The notes: generated by a model from the sequence alone, not told the origin. A DNA stretch of 64,000 bases from Dechloromonas sp. HYN0024 (GCF_003441615.1 NZ_CP031842.1:824501-888500); one strand, 5' to 3'; positions 30,280 through 41,613 are shown, counted from the stretch's first letter. Numbers and translations are program-made.

Positions 30280-30303
30280 ACGGGGCCGGAACCGGCCCCG
30301 TTT
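30280..30303 (+). terminator. Terminator between convergent genes
   Basis: ACGGGGCCGG / CCGGCCCCGT with a two-base AA loop and a short T stretch lies just after the NYN gene stop and before the convergent gene at 30307. Confidence 0.7.
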
Positions 30304-30306
30304 GCC

Positions 30307-30816
30307 TCAGATGACCGCCAGCAGTTTCTCGCGCAGGCCTTCAGCCTCGCGCTTGCCTTCACGCGACATGACAATGGCGTGATACCACTCGTCGTACATG
30401 GCGCGCAGGTCAGCGTGACTTTTCGCCTGTTCGAGCCGGTCGAGCAGTGAACTGTTGCCAAGGGCACCGCAAAAGGCATTGAGCGTATTGGTCATGAAGT
30501 TGCGTGCCTTTTGCAGGCGGATCGGGTCGTGCTCGGCTGGCAATTCGCCGAAGGCGGCAACCGGCGCCAGCGGCACCGTGGCAGCAACCGGTTTGCCAGC
30601 CGCATTGATGATGCTGGTCAGCTCGATATAGCCTTCTTCTTCCAGCATGCCCAGCGTGTGTTGCAAATCGTCCGATTGCAGCATGCCGCGCAATTCATCG
30701 ACGGTTCTTTTCCCGTCGACGAAAATCAGCACCCGCCGCACGCGGGGTGACAGACCGCCTGACTTCGTGGTGATTTCGTCGTGGCCCTTGGGGGTCTTGG
30801 CGAAAACAGCGCCCAT
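30307..30816 (-). CDS. Conserved hypothetical protein with winged-helix-like N-terminus
   Basis: This 169-residue protein begins with FAKTPKGHDEI, followed by GGLSPRVRRVLIFVDGKRTVDELRGML. That N-terminal block resembles one I associate with many betaproteobacterial hypothetical proteins. It looks like a small winged-helix fold (about 15-70). The rest is an alpha-helical C-terminal region (ARNFMTNTLNAF, LEQAKSHADLRAMYDEWYHAI). No catalytic motif or membrane segment is visible. It is a single gene between two terminators. I do not assign a function. Confidence 0.8.
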   Translation of the reverse strand: MGAVFAKTPKGHDEITTKSGGLSPRVRRVLIFVDGKRTVDELRGMLQSDDLQHTLGMLEEEGYIELTSIINAAGKPVAATVPLAPVAAFGELPAEHDPIRLQKARNFMTNTLNAFCGALGNSSLLDRLEQAKSHADLRAMYDEWYHAIVMSREGKREAEGLREKLLAVI

Positions 30817-30865
30817 GGTTTGTCTCCATTATTGTGCAAATATTTGTCAGGCATTCTACACAAAG

Positions 30866-30890
30866 AAAAACCCGCCGAGCGGCGGGTTTT
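30866..30890 (-). terminator. Terminator of the pan operon
   Basis: AAAACCCGCC / GGCGGGTTTT with a GAGC loop and T-rich flanks on both strands lies just downstream of panD on the minus strand. Confidence 0.88.
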
Positions 30891-30913
30891 CATGGGGGCC
30901 GATAAAAGGCTTA

Positions 30914-31297
30914 TCAGGCGGCAGCCTGGACCGGAATCTTGTGGCCGCGACGGACGATGCTGTTCTGCGAATCGACGTAGATCAGATCGGGTTCGTGACG
31001 GGCCAGTTCGACCTCGTTATAGACGGCGAAGGTGGCGATGATCAGGATGTCACCCGGCGCCGCACGGCGAGCAGCCGAGCCATTTACGGAAATGACGCCC
31101 GATCCGCGTTCGGCGCGGATGGCGTAAGTGGTGAAACGCTCGCCATTGTTAACGTTCCAGATGTCGATCTGTTCGTATTCCTTGATGTTTGCCGCTTCAA
31201 GCAGGTCTTCATCGATGGCGCAGGAACCCTCGTAGTGCAGGTCGGCATGGGTTGCCGTGACGCGGTGCAACTTGGATTTCAGCATTGTTCTCTGCAT
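30914..31297 (-). CDS. panD: Aspartate 1-decarboxylase proenzyme
   Basis: PanD decarboxylates aspartate to beta-alanine for pantothenate synthesis. It is made as a proenzyme that self-cleaves at Gly-Ser in HYEGSCAID to form the pyruvoyl group. I chose the start [12 protein letters not shown] (127 residues), which aligns with the E. coli length; a start four codons earlier (31309) is open. Other family segments are [23 protein letters not shown] and [15 protein letters not shown]. It is the last gene after panB and panC. Confidence 0.93.
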   Translation of the reverse strand: MQRTMLKSKLHRVTATHADLHYEGSCAIDEDLLEAANIKEYEQIDIWNVNNGERFTTYAIRAERGSGVISVNGSAARRAAPGDILIIATFAVYNEVELARHEPDLIYVDSQNSIVRRGHKIPVQAAA

Positions 31298-31387
31298 GGT
31301 TTCACTCATCCAGAAGGTTGGGGGAAGCGAATTGTAGCCGCAATCTATCGGCTGTCAACCGCCGTAATTATGGATGACCCGCTTGCG

Positions 31388-32218
<831 letters not shown>

Positions 32219-33037
32219 TTAAGCGGAGTAAGTGTGTTCGGGGCCGGGATAGCTGCCATCCTTGACGGCGGCAACTGCCTGGCAGGCGGCATCGTGAATG
32301 CTGCTGGCACCGGCCATGAAATTCTTGACGAACTTGGCCTTCTTGCCTGGCGGGATGTCGAAGGCATCGTGCAGGACCATGACCTGGCCGGAGCAATCCT
32401 TGCCGGCGCCGATGCCGATGGTGATGATGTGCAGGCTAGCCGTCACTTCGGCAGCGAGGGCAGCGGGAATGGCTTCGAGGACGATCATCGTGGCCCCGGC
32501 ATTCTGCAGGGCCAGGGCATCATCCTTGAGGCGCTGGGCGGCGGCGTCGCCCTTGCCCTGCACCTTGTAACCGCCGAGGGCGTGCACCGACTGCGGCGTC
32601 AGGCCGACGTGACCGCACACCGGGATGCCACGGCTGACCAGGAAACTCACTGTCGCGGCCATTTCCTTGCCGCCTTCGAGCTTGACCATCTGGGCGCCCG
32701 CCGCCATCAGCGTGACGGCATTGCGGAAGGCTTGTTCCGGCGATTCCTGATAGCTGCCGAAAGGCATGTCGGCAATGATGAAGGGGTGGTCGCAGCCGCG
32801 CTTGACGCAGGCGGTGTGATAAGCGATGTCGGCAACGGTAACCGGCAGGGTCGTGTCGTGGCCCTGGATGACATTGCCCAGCGAGTCGCCAATCAGGATC
32901 GAGTCAACGCCGGCGCCATCCAGCAGACGGGCAAAGCTGGCGTCGTAGCAGGTGAACATGACGACCTTCTCGCTGCTGGCATAGAGCTTGGCGAGATCAG
33001 CCTGGGTCAGGCGGCGGGTAATGGTTTGAGCTGACAT
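32219..33037 (-). CDS. panB: 3-methyl-2-oxobutanoate hydroxymethyltransferase
   Basis: PanB adds a hydroxymethyl group to ketoisovalerate, the first committed step to pantoate. The 272-residue protein shows [39 protein letters not shown] (Mg2+-binding Asp), [16 protein letters not shown] and [13 protein letters not shown]. It leads the panB-panC-panD genes, eight bases after the DUF486 gene, in the direction of folK and pcnB. Confidence 0.96.
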   Translation of the reverse strand: MSAQTITRRLTQADLAKLYASSEKVVMFTCYDASFARLLDGAGVDSILIGDSLGNVIQGHDTTLPVTVADIAYHTACVKRGCDHPFIIADMPFGSYQESPEQAFRNAVTLMAAGAQMVKLEGGKEMAATVSFLVSRGIPVCGHVGLTPQSVHALGGYKVQGKGDAAAQRLKDDALALQNAGATMIVLEAIPAALAAEVTASLHIITIGIGAGKDCSGQVMVLHDAFDIPPGKKAKFVKNFMAGASSIHDAACQAVAAVKDGSYPGPEHTYSA

Positions 33038-33044
33038 GGTGGGT

Positions 33045-33407
33045 TTACGCCCTGAAGACGAAATAGACGGCGCCTAGGATACACAGAGCCGCCCACAAGT
33101 AGTCAAGCTTCATCGGCTGGTTCATGTAAAAGACAACGAAAGGGACAAACACGGCGAGCGTGATGACTTCCTGCAGGATCTTTAGCTGGCCGAGGTCAAG
33201 CTCGCTATTGCCGATCCGGTTGGCGGGAACCTGCAGCAGATATTCGAAGAGGGCGATGCCCCATGAAACAAGGGCGGCAATCCACCAGGGCTTGTCGCTG
33301 AGGTTCTTGAGATGGGCATACCAGGCGAAAGTCATGAAAACGTTCGACAGGGCGAGCAGCGTCACCGTCTGCCAGATCACGGAGATGTGCAGGCCGAAGA
33401 CGGTCAC
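33045..33407 (-). CDS. DUF486 family small membrane protein
   Basis: This 120-residue integral membrane protein has four predicted helices ([70 protein letters not shown]). The conserved QVPANRIG and MTFAWYAHL segments are typical of DUF486, related to small drug/metabolite transporters. Transport function has not been established for the family. It overlaps the folK stop by four bases and precedes panB by seven, so it sits inside a folate/pantothenate gene run. Confidence 0.87.
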   Translation of the reverse strand: MTVFGLHISVIWQTVTLLALSNVFMTFAWYAHLKNLSDKPWWIAALVSWGIALFEYLLQVPANRIGNSELDLGQLKILQEVITLAVFVPFVVFYMNQPMKLDYLWAALCILGAVYFVFRA

Positions 33408-33880
33408 AGCTTCACAAAATCCTGATTGGCGACGGCCGGCAGCCAGGCGGCGACGGTGCCGCGCCCCGGGATGGACAGGTGCGGGGCGATTTCAGCCAGC
33501 GGGCAGAGCACGAAGGCGCGCAGATGCAGGCGGGGATGCGGCAGGGTCAGGCGCGGCAGCTCGAGAAATTGGTCGTCGTAGAGCAGCAGGTCGAGATCGA
33601 GCGTGCGCGGCCCGTTCTTGTCGGCGCGGATGCGGCCAAAGCGCAGTTCGATGTCAAACAGGGCATCGAGCAAGGCTTCAGGCGCCAGCGTCGTTTCCAG
33701 TTGGGCGACGGCATTGATGAAGGCCGGCTGTTCGGTAATCCCGACCGGAGCCGTGCGGTACAGCGATGAGCTGTGAACGATGCGGCTTTCCGACAGGTTG
33801 GACAGGGCCGCAAAGGCGGCGCGCACGGTGGCTGCCGGGTCACCCAGATTGGCACCCAGCGCGACAAAGGCGGTGTTCAT
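33404..33880 (-). CDS. folK: HPPK, 6-hydroxymethyl-7,8-dihydropterin pyrophosphokinase
   Basis: FolK transfers pyrophosphate from ATP to the pterin precursor of folate. I take the start MNTAFVALGANLGDP at 33880, which overlaps the pcnB stop (ATGA); the longer open frame has no homology. The 158-residue protein has ALGANLGDP, SSLYRTAPVG, the FINAVAQLET segment, and the HPPK signature ADKNGPRTLDLDLLLYDDQ, followed by LPHPRLHLRAFVL. Confidence 0.95.
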   Translation of the reverse strand: MNTAFVALGANLGDPAATVRAAFAALSNLSESRIVHSSSLYRTAPVGITEQPAFINAVAQLETTLAPEALLDALFDIELRFGRIRADKNGPRTLDLDLLLYDDQFLELPRLTLPHPRLHLRAFVLCPLAEIAPHLSIPGRGTVAAWLPAVANQDFVKL

Positions 33881-35220
33881 TCCGGGCTGCTGTCCTGGTT
33901 GCCGGCATTGGCCGGCTTTTTCTTGCGGCGGCGGCGCTTTTTGTCGCCTGCCTGCTCGGGCATCAGCATTTCGGCACGTTCCTCGCCATCGACGCGCTGG
34001 AAGCGGGTCCACCAGTCGGCCAGTTCCATGTCGATTTCGCCGGATTCGGCGCGGAGCACGAGAAAATCGTAACCGGCGCGGAAGCGCGGCTGTTCGAGCA
34101 GGGCGTAGGGGCGTTTGCCAGCGCGTGCATCGAAGCGCGGCTGCAGGGCCCAGATGTCCTTGATGTCGCCGGCAATGCGGCGCGTAATGGCGAGCTTTTC
34201 GCCCTGTACGTCAATGACCGTATCCATCGCCTGATAGAGCGCCGGAATCTTTGCCTCGCCCTTGGCCTTGAGTTTTTCCCAATGGGCCAGCACTTCGTGC
34301 CAGAGCAGGGTGGCAAAGAGGAAGCCGGGTGAGACGCCTTTTTCCTGGCGGATGCGGTCGTCGGTGTTCTTGAGCGAGAGCATGACGAACTTCTCGCCCA
34401 TCGGCTGCTCGAGGATGACGTCAAGCAGCGGCAGGAGGCCGTGGTGCAGGCCTTCGTCGCGCAACTGGGTGATGCACTTGACGGAATGCCCGGAGGTCAG
34501 CAGCTTGAGCATTTCGTCGAAAAGGCGGGCGGCCGGCACGTTTTCGAGGAGGCCGGCCATTTCCCGGATCGGTTTCTTCGCTTCCGGGTCGATCATCAGG
34601 CCGAGCTTGGCGGCAAGGCGGACGGCGCGCAGCATGCGCACCGGATCTTCGCGATAGCGGGTGCGCGGTTCGCCGATCATGCGCAGGGTTTTCTGTTTGA
34701 GATCGCCGACGCCGTGGTGATAGTCGATGACCGCTTCGGTGGCCGGGTCGTAATACAGGGCATTGGCCGTGAAATCGCGGCGCGCCGCATCGTCGGCATG
34801 GCTGCCAAAAACATTGTCGTGGAGGACGCGGCCGTGTTCGTCGGTCTTCGTCTTCTCGTCGAGCATGCCGCGGAAGGTGGTGACCTCCAGCGTTTCCTGG
34901 CCCATCATGACATGCACGATCTGGAAGCGGCGACCGATGATGCGCGAGCGGCGGAAAGCACGACGAACCTCTTCTGGCGTGGCGTCGGTGGCGATATCGA
35001 AATCCTTGGGCTCGGCGCCGATCAGCAGGTCGCGCACGGCACCGCCGACGACATAGGCCTTGAAGCCGTGGCCCTGCAGGGTTTCGCAGACGCGCCGGCT
35101 GCCGCTGCTAATGCGGTCGCGGGTAATGCCGTGGCTGGAGACGGGAATGACGGCCGGTTCGTGCTTGCTGGCCTGGGGCTTCTTGCCGCTGAAAACGCGG
35201 GAAATGAATTTGCGGATCAC
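33877..35220 (-). CDS. pcnB: Poly(A) polymerase I
   Basis: PcnB adds poly(A) tails to RNA 3' ends and so promotes decay. The 447-residue protein has the class II nucleotidyltransferase motif AYVVGGAVRDLLIG followed by PKDFDIATDA (catalytic aspartates), then RRSRIIGRRFQIVHV, RRDFTANALYY and REDPVRMLRAVRLAAKL. The C-terminus is basic (KKRRRRKKKPA), as in many PcnB proteins. Poly(A) polymerase is preferred over CCA-adding enzyme because of this tail and the N-terminal ITRDRISSGSRRV segment. It is coupled to folK by overlap. Confidence 0.94.
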   Translation of the reverse strand: MIRKFISRVFSGKKPQASKHEPAVIPVSSHGITRDRISSGSRRVCETLQGHGFKAYVVGGAVRDLLIGAEPKDFDIATDATPEEVRRAFRRSRIIGRRFQIVHVMMGQETLEVTTFRGMLDEKTKTDEHGRVLHDNVFGSHADDAARRDFTANALYYDPATEAVIDYHHGVGDLKQKTLRMIGEPRTRYREDPVRMLRAVRLAAKLGLMIDPEAKKPIREMAGLLENVPAARLFDEMLKLLTSGHSVKCITQLRDEGLHHGLLPLLDVILEQPMGEKFVMLSLKNTDDRIRQEKGVSPGFLFATLLWHEVLAHWEKLKAKGEAKIPALYQAMDTVIDVQGEKLAITRRIAGDIKDIWALQPRFDARAGKRPYALLEQPRFRAGYDFLVLRAESGEIDMELADWWTRFQRVDGEERAEMLMPEQAGDKKRRRRKKKPANAGNQDSSPE

Positions 35221-35240
35221 GTATTACCGATAGAAAAGGA

Positions 35241-35300
35241 AAAATAGGGGACAGACCCCAATTTCCGCACTACAGGAAATTGGGGTCTGTCCCCTGTTTT
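35241..35300. repeat. REP-like long palindrome upstream of pcnB
   Basis: Arms of 21 bases (35246-35266 and 35275-35295) are perfect inverted repeats around GGGGACAGACCCC, with the eight-base loop GCACTACA. AAAA/TTTT extend the stem after one mismatch. Similar GGGGACAGACCCC palindromes are, to my knowledge, dispersed repeats in betaproteobacterial genomes, often linked to REP-associated transposases; none is present here. It could also terminate transcription from hda and the HAD gene before pcnB. Confidence 0.85.
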
Positions 35301-35323
35301 CTTCGTGCGGTAAAGAGTGGATT

Positions 35324-35992
35324 CTACCGCAAAGTAATGATTTTCCAGCCCATTTCACTAGCGTGGGCACGCAGCTTATCGTCCGGATCGACTGCTACGG
35401 GTGTCCTGACCTTGCCCATCAGCGGCAGATCGTTGTGCGAGTCGCTGTAGAAAAAGCTGTCGGCGAAGCTGCCCCACCACAGGCCGAGCGATTCGAGCCA
35501 GGCTTCGACGCGCTCGATCTTGCCGTCGCGGAAGGCCGGGGTTCCCTGCGGGCCGCCAGAAAAGGTGCCGGTTTTGACGTCCACCGCCGGGACCGTGCCG
35601 ATCAGGTGCGGAATGCCGAAGTTGCGGGCGATTGGGCCGGTGACGAAGCTGTTGGTGGCGGTGACAATGGCGCACAGATCGCCGGTGTCAAGGTGCTGCT
35701 TGACCAGTGCCTGTGCGGCTTGGCCGATGATCGGCAGAATGTGATGTGCCATGTATTCGCGGTGCCAGGCATCGAGTTCGGCACGCCGGTGGCGGGTCAG
35801 CGGGGCCAACTGAAAGGCGAGAAATTCATGGATGTCGAGGGTGCCGGCCTTGTACTGCTCGTAGAACTGGATGTTCTTCGCTTCCTGCACTTCGCGGTCG
35901 ACGACGCCCTTGCTGATCAGGAATTGCGCCCATTCAAAGTCGGAGTCGCCGGTGAGTAGCGTGTTGTCGAGGTCAAAAAGGGCGAGATTCAT
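35324..35992 (-). CDS. HAD-superfamily hydrolase, subfamily IB (SerB-like)
   Basis: The 222-residue protein has HAD motif I FDLDNTLL (nucleophile Asp), motif II IVTATNSF, the motif III lysine region GKIERVEAW and motif IV YSDSHNDLPLM. The helical cap after motif I (about residues 20-90) fits subfamily IB, which includes phosphoserine phosphatase and CicA-like proteins. The substrate cannot be told from sequence. Its start overlaps the hda stop by four bases, a common arrangement beside hda in betaproteobacteria. Confidence 0.9.
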   Translation of the reverse strand: MNLALFDLDNTLLTGDSDFEWAQFLISKGVVDREVQEAKNIQFYEQYKAGTLDIHEFLAFQLAPLTRHRRAELDAWHREYMAHHILPIIGQAAQALVKQHLDTGDLCAIVTATNSFVTGPIARNFGIPHLIGTVPAVDVKTGTFSGGPQGTPAFRDGKIERVEAWLESLGLWWGSFADSFFYSDSHNDLPLMGKVRTPVAVDPDDKLRAHASEMGWKIITLR

Positions 35993-36642
35993 GCGTTGGC
36001 TTCCTGGTTGAGCAGTTCGCGCAGCAGCGGCAGGGTGACGGCGCGCTTCTGCTCCAGCGTGTATTGGTCGAGAGCGACGATGATCGACGACAGCGTGCGC
36101 ATGTCGCGTGGGGCGTGGCGCATCAGGTAGTCGATCAGTTCCGGCGTCAGCTTGAGGGCGCGCTCTTTGGCGTGGGCGGCGAGGGCGGCGGCCTTTTCGT
36201 CATCGGAGAGCGGTTGCAGGCGGCAGATCAGACCGGAGCCGAGGCGAGTGCGCAGGTCTTCGCGCAGGGCCAGATGAGCCGGCGGCTGGCTGGTTGCAGT
36301 CAATAACATGCCACCCGCCATTTTCAGCCGGTTGAAGTGGTTGAACAGCGCGATCTGGCCGGTGTCGTCGAGTCTTTCAGCGTGATCGATGGCCAGTTGG
36401 TCGGCTGGAGGGGCGCTTTTGAGCGCTGGATCGAGGCCGGCATCGACATAGGTAAAGCCGCTTGCCTGAAGCAGGTGGGAGCACCCGGAGCCGGCTTCGC
36501 CCCAAAGGCAGAACGATGTATCGGCGCGCGTCCCGGCCAGCCATTCGGTGAACAGGGCCAGCGTCTCCGCGTTGCCGCCGGTGACGAAGTTATCCAGCGT
36601 AGGCGGGCTTTCGGGCAGCAGGTCGAGAATCAGCTGGCGCAT
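35989..36642 (-). CDS. hda: Hda, regulator of DnaA inactivation
   Basis: Hda works with the DNA-loaded sliding clamp to stimulate ATP hydrolysis on DnaA, preventing re-initiation. The start MRQLILDLLPESPPTLDNFV at 36642 matches the family and carries the N-terminal clamp-binding QLILDL motif; the frame extends 18 codons upstream without homology. The 217-residue protein has an AAA+ fold related to DnaA: FCLWGEAGSGCSHLLQA (a Walker A in which GKT/GKS is replaced by GCS), IDHAERLDD, LRTRLGSGLICRLQPL and the C-terminal MRHAPRDMRTLSSII. Confidence 0.9.
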   Translation of the reverse strand: MRQLILDLLPESPPTLDNFVTGGNAETLALFTEWLAGTRADTSFCLWGEAGSGCSHLLQASGFTYVDAGLDPALKSAPPADQLAIDHAERLDDTGQIALFNHFNRLKMAGGMLLTATSQPPAHLALREDLRTRLGSGLICRLQPLSDDEKAAALAAHAKERALKLTPELIDYLMRHAPRDMRTLSSIIVALDQYTLEQKRAVTLPLLRELLNQEANA

Positions 36643-36779
36643 CGGGAGACGGGAATGAAACAGGGGCCGCGATTTTAGCATTTGTCCCGGGGGCAACGCG
36701 GCATTAAGGCTCCGCTGCCGCTCGGTATCGCGGTCGGTGGCTGGCGCCGACCAGTTTTTCTGGCCAGCGCGTCAGCGCC

Positions 36780-37091
36780 CTATACGGCGGCGCGCTTGAG
36801 AATGACGGCCAGTTGTGGGTAATAGCCAGCGCAGCTGCTGCGGATCTGGCGTTCCATCTGCAGGCATTCCAGGGTGTTTTGGGCGGCCGGGGACTGGCTC
36901 AGCAGGTCGGGAAAGGCTTCTTTTGCATCAAGGACTGAAAAGATGGTGGTCAGGAGCCGGGCGCATGCCTGGTAATAAGCGGGATCGAGTCGGGCGAAGC
37001 GGGCGCCGCTGTCGCAGGTGTCCAGGTAGGCCGCCGCAGTCGCAGCCGTCGTGGCAAGGGAACTGATCTGGGTTTGGCTTAAGTAGGACAT
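36780..37091 (-). CDS. Hypothetical protein, 103 residues
   Basis: I chose the start MSYLSQTQISS at 37091 because AAGGAGATGCACC gives a strong ribosome site there; the longer frame to 37190 lacks one. The protein is alanine-rich and helical (LATTAATAAAYLDTC, YYQACARLLTTIFSVL) with four cysteines and no membrane segment. I do not recognise the family. It stands alone between hda and tyrS on the same strand. The 137 bases downstream, before hda, hold only a weak GGTCGG/CCGACC inverted repeat. Confidence 0.65.
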   Translation of the reverse strand: MSYLSQTQISSLATTAATAAAYLDTCDSGARFARLDPAYYQACARLLTTIFSVLDAKEAFPDLLSQSPAAQNTLECLQMERQIRSSCAGYYPQLAVILKRAAV

Positions 37092-37177
37092 GGTGCATCT
37101 CCTTGGGTGACTCGCTGCGGAATTCTGCTTCCGTAAGTGAGTTAACGGCCGGAAATGCTTGAGGTTGAGCGATTTAA

Positions 37178-37206
37178 CGCGCTGTAACACTTATGTACAC
37201 AGCGCG
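37178..37206. repeat. Inverted repeat between tyrS and the 103-residue gene
   Basis: CGCGCTGT / ACAGCGCG with a 13-base loop, overlapping TGTAC-N7-GTACA, lies just after the tyrS stop. It may be a weak tyrS terminator (no strong T run follows) or an operator for the 103-residue gene. Confidence 0.35.
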
Positions 37207-37218
37207 TACAAAGGCGGC

Positions 37219-38493
<1,275 letters not shown>

Positions 38494-38740
38494 TGCAATT
38501 TCTCCACGGGGCGGGTGCCGGCTAAGTCGTTGGCCGACACCATGAATTCGAACCCGCGATTTTAGCAGAGCGGGGGATTGTCTCCGCAGCCTGCATGCGA
38601 TTTTGCCGAGTCCCGGGTCAAGGGGCTGTGGGCCTAGGGAATACGCTGACCGGCCGGCCGGTTAGGGGAGCGTGCCGGTTTCGGGTAAAATCCCGTTTTT
38701 TTCCAGCGGCTATTCGCCGCTCCTTGGCGCGCTAAAGACC

Positions 38741-39781
38741 ATGACCCAGAACACTTCCCTCTCCTACCGTGATGCCGGCGTCGATATCGATGCGGGCGAT
38801 GCCCTTGTCGAACGTATCAAGCCGCTTGCCCGCAAGACCCTGCGCGAAGGCGTGCTCGGCGGTATCGGCGGTTTTGGTGCGCTGTTCGAAGTGCCGAAGC
38901 GTTACAAGGAGCCGGTGCTGGTGTCCGGTACCGATGGCGTTGGCACCAAGCTCCGTCTGGCCTTTGATCTGAACCGTCACGACACGGTCGGCCAGGATCT
39001 GGTCGCCATGAGCGTCAACGACATTCTGGTGCTCGGTGCCGAATCGCTGTTCTTCCTCGATTATTTTGCCTGCGGCAAGCTCGATGTCGATACCGCGGCT
39101 TCGGTGGTCGGCGGCATTGCCAAGGGTTGCGAACTGGCCGGCTGTGCGCTGATCGGTGGCGAGACGGCTGAAATGCCGGGCATGTACCCGGCGGGTGAAT
39201 ACGATCTGGCCGGCTTTGCCGTCGGTGTCGTCGAGAAGTCGAAAGCCATCGACGGAAAGTCGATTGCCCCGGGTGACGTCGTCCTTGGCCTGGCCTCTTC
39301 CGGCGCGCATTCCAACGGTTACTCGCTGGTCCGCAAGATCATCGAGCGTTCCAACCCTGACATGAACGCCAAGTTTGACGGTGAGCGCACCCTGGCCGAT
39401 GTCGTCATGGCGCCGACCCGCATCTACGTCAAGCAAGTGCTGGCGACCATGGAAAAGGTGAACATCAAGGGCATGGCCCATATCACCGGCGGCGGCCTGC
39501 TTGAAAACGTGCCGCGCGTGTTGCCGGAAAATACCGTGGCCGAACTGGAAAAGGCTGCCTGGCCGCGTCCCAAGCTGTTCGACTGGATGCAGGCCGAAGG
39601 CAATGTTGCGGAAAACGAAATGCACCGTGTCTTCAACTGCGGTATCGGTTTGGTTGTCGTCGTTGCCGCCGCTGATGCCGATGCCGCCATGGCCGAACTC
39701 AAGGCGCAGGGCGAAGCGGTCTATCGCATCGGCAAGATCCGGGCGCGTTCGGGTGACGAAGCGCAGACGCTGGTTGTCTAA
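38741..39781 (+). CDS. purM: Phosphoribosylformylglycinamidine cyclo-ligase
   Basis: PurM closes the imidazole ring to AIR in purine synthesis. I take the start [19 protein letters not shown] at 38741, the family N-terminus; the frame to 38672 has no homology. The 346-residue protein has [37 protein letters not shown] and [14 protein letters not shown] possible -10 element TAAAAT lies at 38686-38691 in the divergent region with tyrS, but no good -35 is seen. The gene for the RlpA-like protein overlaps its end. Confidence 0.97.
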   Translation: MTQNTSLSYRDAGVDIDAGDALVERIKPLARKTLREGVLGGIGGFGALFEVPKRYKEPVLVSGTDGVGTKLRLAFDLNRHDTVGQDLVAMSVNDILVLGAESLFFLDYFACGKLDVDTAASVVGGIAKGCELAGCALIGGETAEMPGMYPAGEYDLAGFAVGVVEKSKAIDGKSIAPGDVVLGLASSGAHSNGYSLVRKIIERSNPDMNAKFDGERTLADVVMAPTRIYVKQVLATMEKVNIKGMAHITGGGLLENVPRVLPENTVAELEKAAWPRPKLFDWMQAEGNVAENEMHRVFNCGIGLVVVVAAADADAAMAELKAQGEAVYRIGKIRARSGDEAQTLVV

Positions 39782-40388
39782 ATGGCAGTGGCGGGTCGCG
39801 GCAATTGTCTGCGGCCTGTTCCTGTTGAATGTCTGGTCGCCCGTCTGGGCGGCCGGCAAGAAGCCGCCGCATAAGGCGGCGCATGCCAAACATGGCAAAA
39901 AGCAGGCGCGGACTGCCGCGCGCGAGCTGCCGCCAGTGCCGGAGTTCGGGCCGGCTGACCTGCTTGAAGATGGTGTCCCCGGTCTGCGTGGCGATGCCAG
40001 TTTCTACGGTAAAAAATTTCAGGGACGCAAGACGTCTACCGGTGAGCGTTTCGATGCCCGGCAGTTCACTGCCGCCAGCAACCGATTCCCGCTGGGTACC
40101 ATGCTCGCCGTCAGGCGCATGGACAATGACCGTTGTGCCATCGTCAAGGTCAACGACCGGATGCATCCCAAGCACCGCAAGCGCGTCATCGATGTGTCGC
40201 GCAGCGTCGCCGAATACCTCGGGATGATTCGTGCCGGTGTTGTTTTCGTTAGCGTTGCCCCCTTAAAGGACGGTCAGCGGGAACGCGATACCGCGGCTTG
40301 CCAGTCGGCTTTCGAACCAGAGCCGGAATGTCTGTCCTGTGGTCAGCTGCCTGTGCTTCGGGAGATCTGGCCAGCCAGCGGGGGCTGA
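39753..40388 (+). CDS. RlpA-like septal/peptidoglycan-associated protein
   Basis: The C-terminal half is a double-psi beta-barrel of the RlpA type: [46 protein letters not shown] and [15 protein letters not shown]. No ATG exists upstream in frame near the signal peptide. GTG at 39753 gives MTKRRRW then a signal peptide ([21 protein letters not shown]), 211 residues; TTG at 39774 is an alternative. Both lie inside the end of purM. There is no lipobox, so it is probably periplasmic or exported rather than a lipoprotein. RlpA proteins act as lytic transglycosylases or glycan-binding septal factors. Confidence 0.83.
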   Translation: MTKRRRWLSKWQWRVAAIVCGLFLLNVWSPVWAAGKKPPHKAAHAKHGKKQARTAARELPPVPEFGPADLLEDGVPGLRGDASFYGKKFQGRKTSTGERFDARQFTAASNRFPLGTMLAVRRMDNDRCAIVKVNDRMHPKHRKRVIDVSRSVAEYLGMIRAGVVFVSVAPLKDGQRERDTAACQSAFEPEPECLSCGQLPVLREIWPASGG

Positions 40389-40395
40389 TTTTTTC

Positions 40396-40450
40396 CTGAA
40401 ATTTCAGCCGCTTCGTTACAATTCGGGACTTTACTGACTGTGTGGTCAGT
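40396..40450 (+). promoter_or_regulatory. Palindromes in the promoter region of the RND efflux genes
   Basis: Two inverted repeats flank a TACAAT hexamer (40417-40422). CTGAAATTTCAG (40396-40407) is a perfect 12-bp palindrome. ACTGAC-TGTGTG-GTCAGT (40433-40450) has perfect six-base arms and lies where a repressor would block transcription, 20 bases before the ATG. Such sites commonly bind TetR-type repressors of RND pumps, but no repressor gene is adjacent. Confidence 0.5.
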
Positions 40451-40470
40451 CTGACTATTTGCCGATACCC

Positions 40471-41613
40471 ATGAATAAAAACACCCGCTTCGGAATCATC
40501 GCCATCGCAATCGCCGGCATGGCCGGCCTAGGCTACTACGCCTACACGGCCAATCGGGCACCGGCTGCTGCCGGACCGGCCCCTGCTGCCAGCGGGGCGC
40601 CAGCCAGCTTCCCGACGTCGGTGGAAGTGGCTCGGGTGACGGCCAGCGATTTTGTCGATGACGTGGCAGCCGTTGGTACCCTGAAGTCGAATGAGTCGGT
40701 CGTTCTCCGGCCGGAAGTTTCCGGCCGTGTGGCCGTGATCGGTTTCAAGGATGGCGCCATCGTGGCCAAAGGTACCGTTCTGGTGGTGCTTGATGCGGCG
40801 ATCCAGGAGGCGGAACTGGCGCAGGCCAAAAGCAGTTATGACCGTAATGTCGAACTGGTCGGCAAGAAGTTCCTCAGTCAGCAGGCGCTCGACAGCTCCG
40901 CTGCCACCTTGAAAGTGCAGGAAGCGGCGGTCCAGCTGGCCGAGGCGAAGGCTGCCAAGATGCGGATCAAGGCACCGTTTGCCGGCATGGTCGGTCTGCG
41001 CAATGTGAGCGTTGGCGATTACCTGAAGGATGGTCAGGATCTGATCAATATCGAGGATGTCGCCACCCTGCGTGTCGATTTCAAGCTGCCGGAAAATTAT
41101 CTCGGTCGCGTCAGCAAGGGCCAGGCTGTCGAGGTGGTGACCGATGCCTTGCCCAGCGAACGTTTCAAGGCCGTGCTCGACGCCATTGATCCGATGGTCG
41201 ACCAGAATGGCCGTTCGATTTCCACCCGTGCCCGACTCGATAACGCCAAGGGTAAATTGCGGCCCGGCATGTTTGTCCGGGTTCGCGTTCTGTTTGGCGA
41301 GCGTAAGGCGGTGCTGATGGTGCCCGAGCAGGCGATCGTCACGGGGGGGCAGCCAGCTGTATTCAAGGTGGCCGAGGGTAAGGCAAACCTGGTCAAGGTC
41401 AAGCTGGGGGTCCGTCGGGCCGCTCAGGTCGAGGTGCTTGAGGGGTTGGTCGAGGGTGACATTGTGGTTACGGCTGGACAGTTGAAGCTGCGCGAAGGCG
41501 CCGCCGTGCGTCCGGTTGGAGAGGGTGCGCCGGCTGCGGCCCCGGCCACCGCAGCAGCGCCGGCCACCAACGCAACCCCGGCGGGGGCAAGCAGCACGGC
41601 GGCCGGCAAATGA
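40471..41613 (+). CDS. RND efflux periplasmic adaptor (membrane fusion protein)
   Basis: This adaptor links the inner-membrane RND pump to an outer-membrane channel. I chose ATG at 40471 (MNKNTRFG); an in-frame TTG four codons earlier is possible. The 380-residue protein has an N-terminal anchor/signal helix (IIAIAIAGMAGLGYYAY), an Ala/Pro-rich linker, the lipoyl half-motif LRPEVSGRVAVIGFKDGAIV, a short alpha-hairpin (about 120-160), then IKAPFAGMVGLRNVSVGDYL and a beta-barrel. The C-terminal 30 residues are Ala/Pro-rich. It overlaps the pump gene by four bases (ATGA). Confidence 0.93.
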   Translation: MNKNTRFGIIAIAIAGMAGLGYYAYTANRAPAAAGPAPAASGAPASFPTSVEVARVTASDFVDDVAAVGTLKSNESVVLRPEVSGRVAVIGFKDGAIVAKGTVLVVLDAAIQEAELAQAKSSYDRNVELVGKKFLSQQALDSSAATLKVQEAAVQLAEAKAAKMRIKAPFAGMVGLRNVSVGDYLKDGQDLINIEDVATLRVDFKLPENYLGRVSKGQAVEVVTDALPSERFKAVLDAIDPMVDQNGRSISTRARLDNAKGKLRPGMFVRVRVLFGERKAVLMVPEQAIVTGGQPAVFKVAEGKANLVKVKLGVRRAAQVEVLEGLVEGDIVVTAGQLKLREGAAVRPVGEGAPAAAPATAAAPATNATPAGASSTAAGK

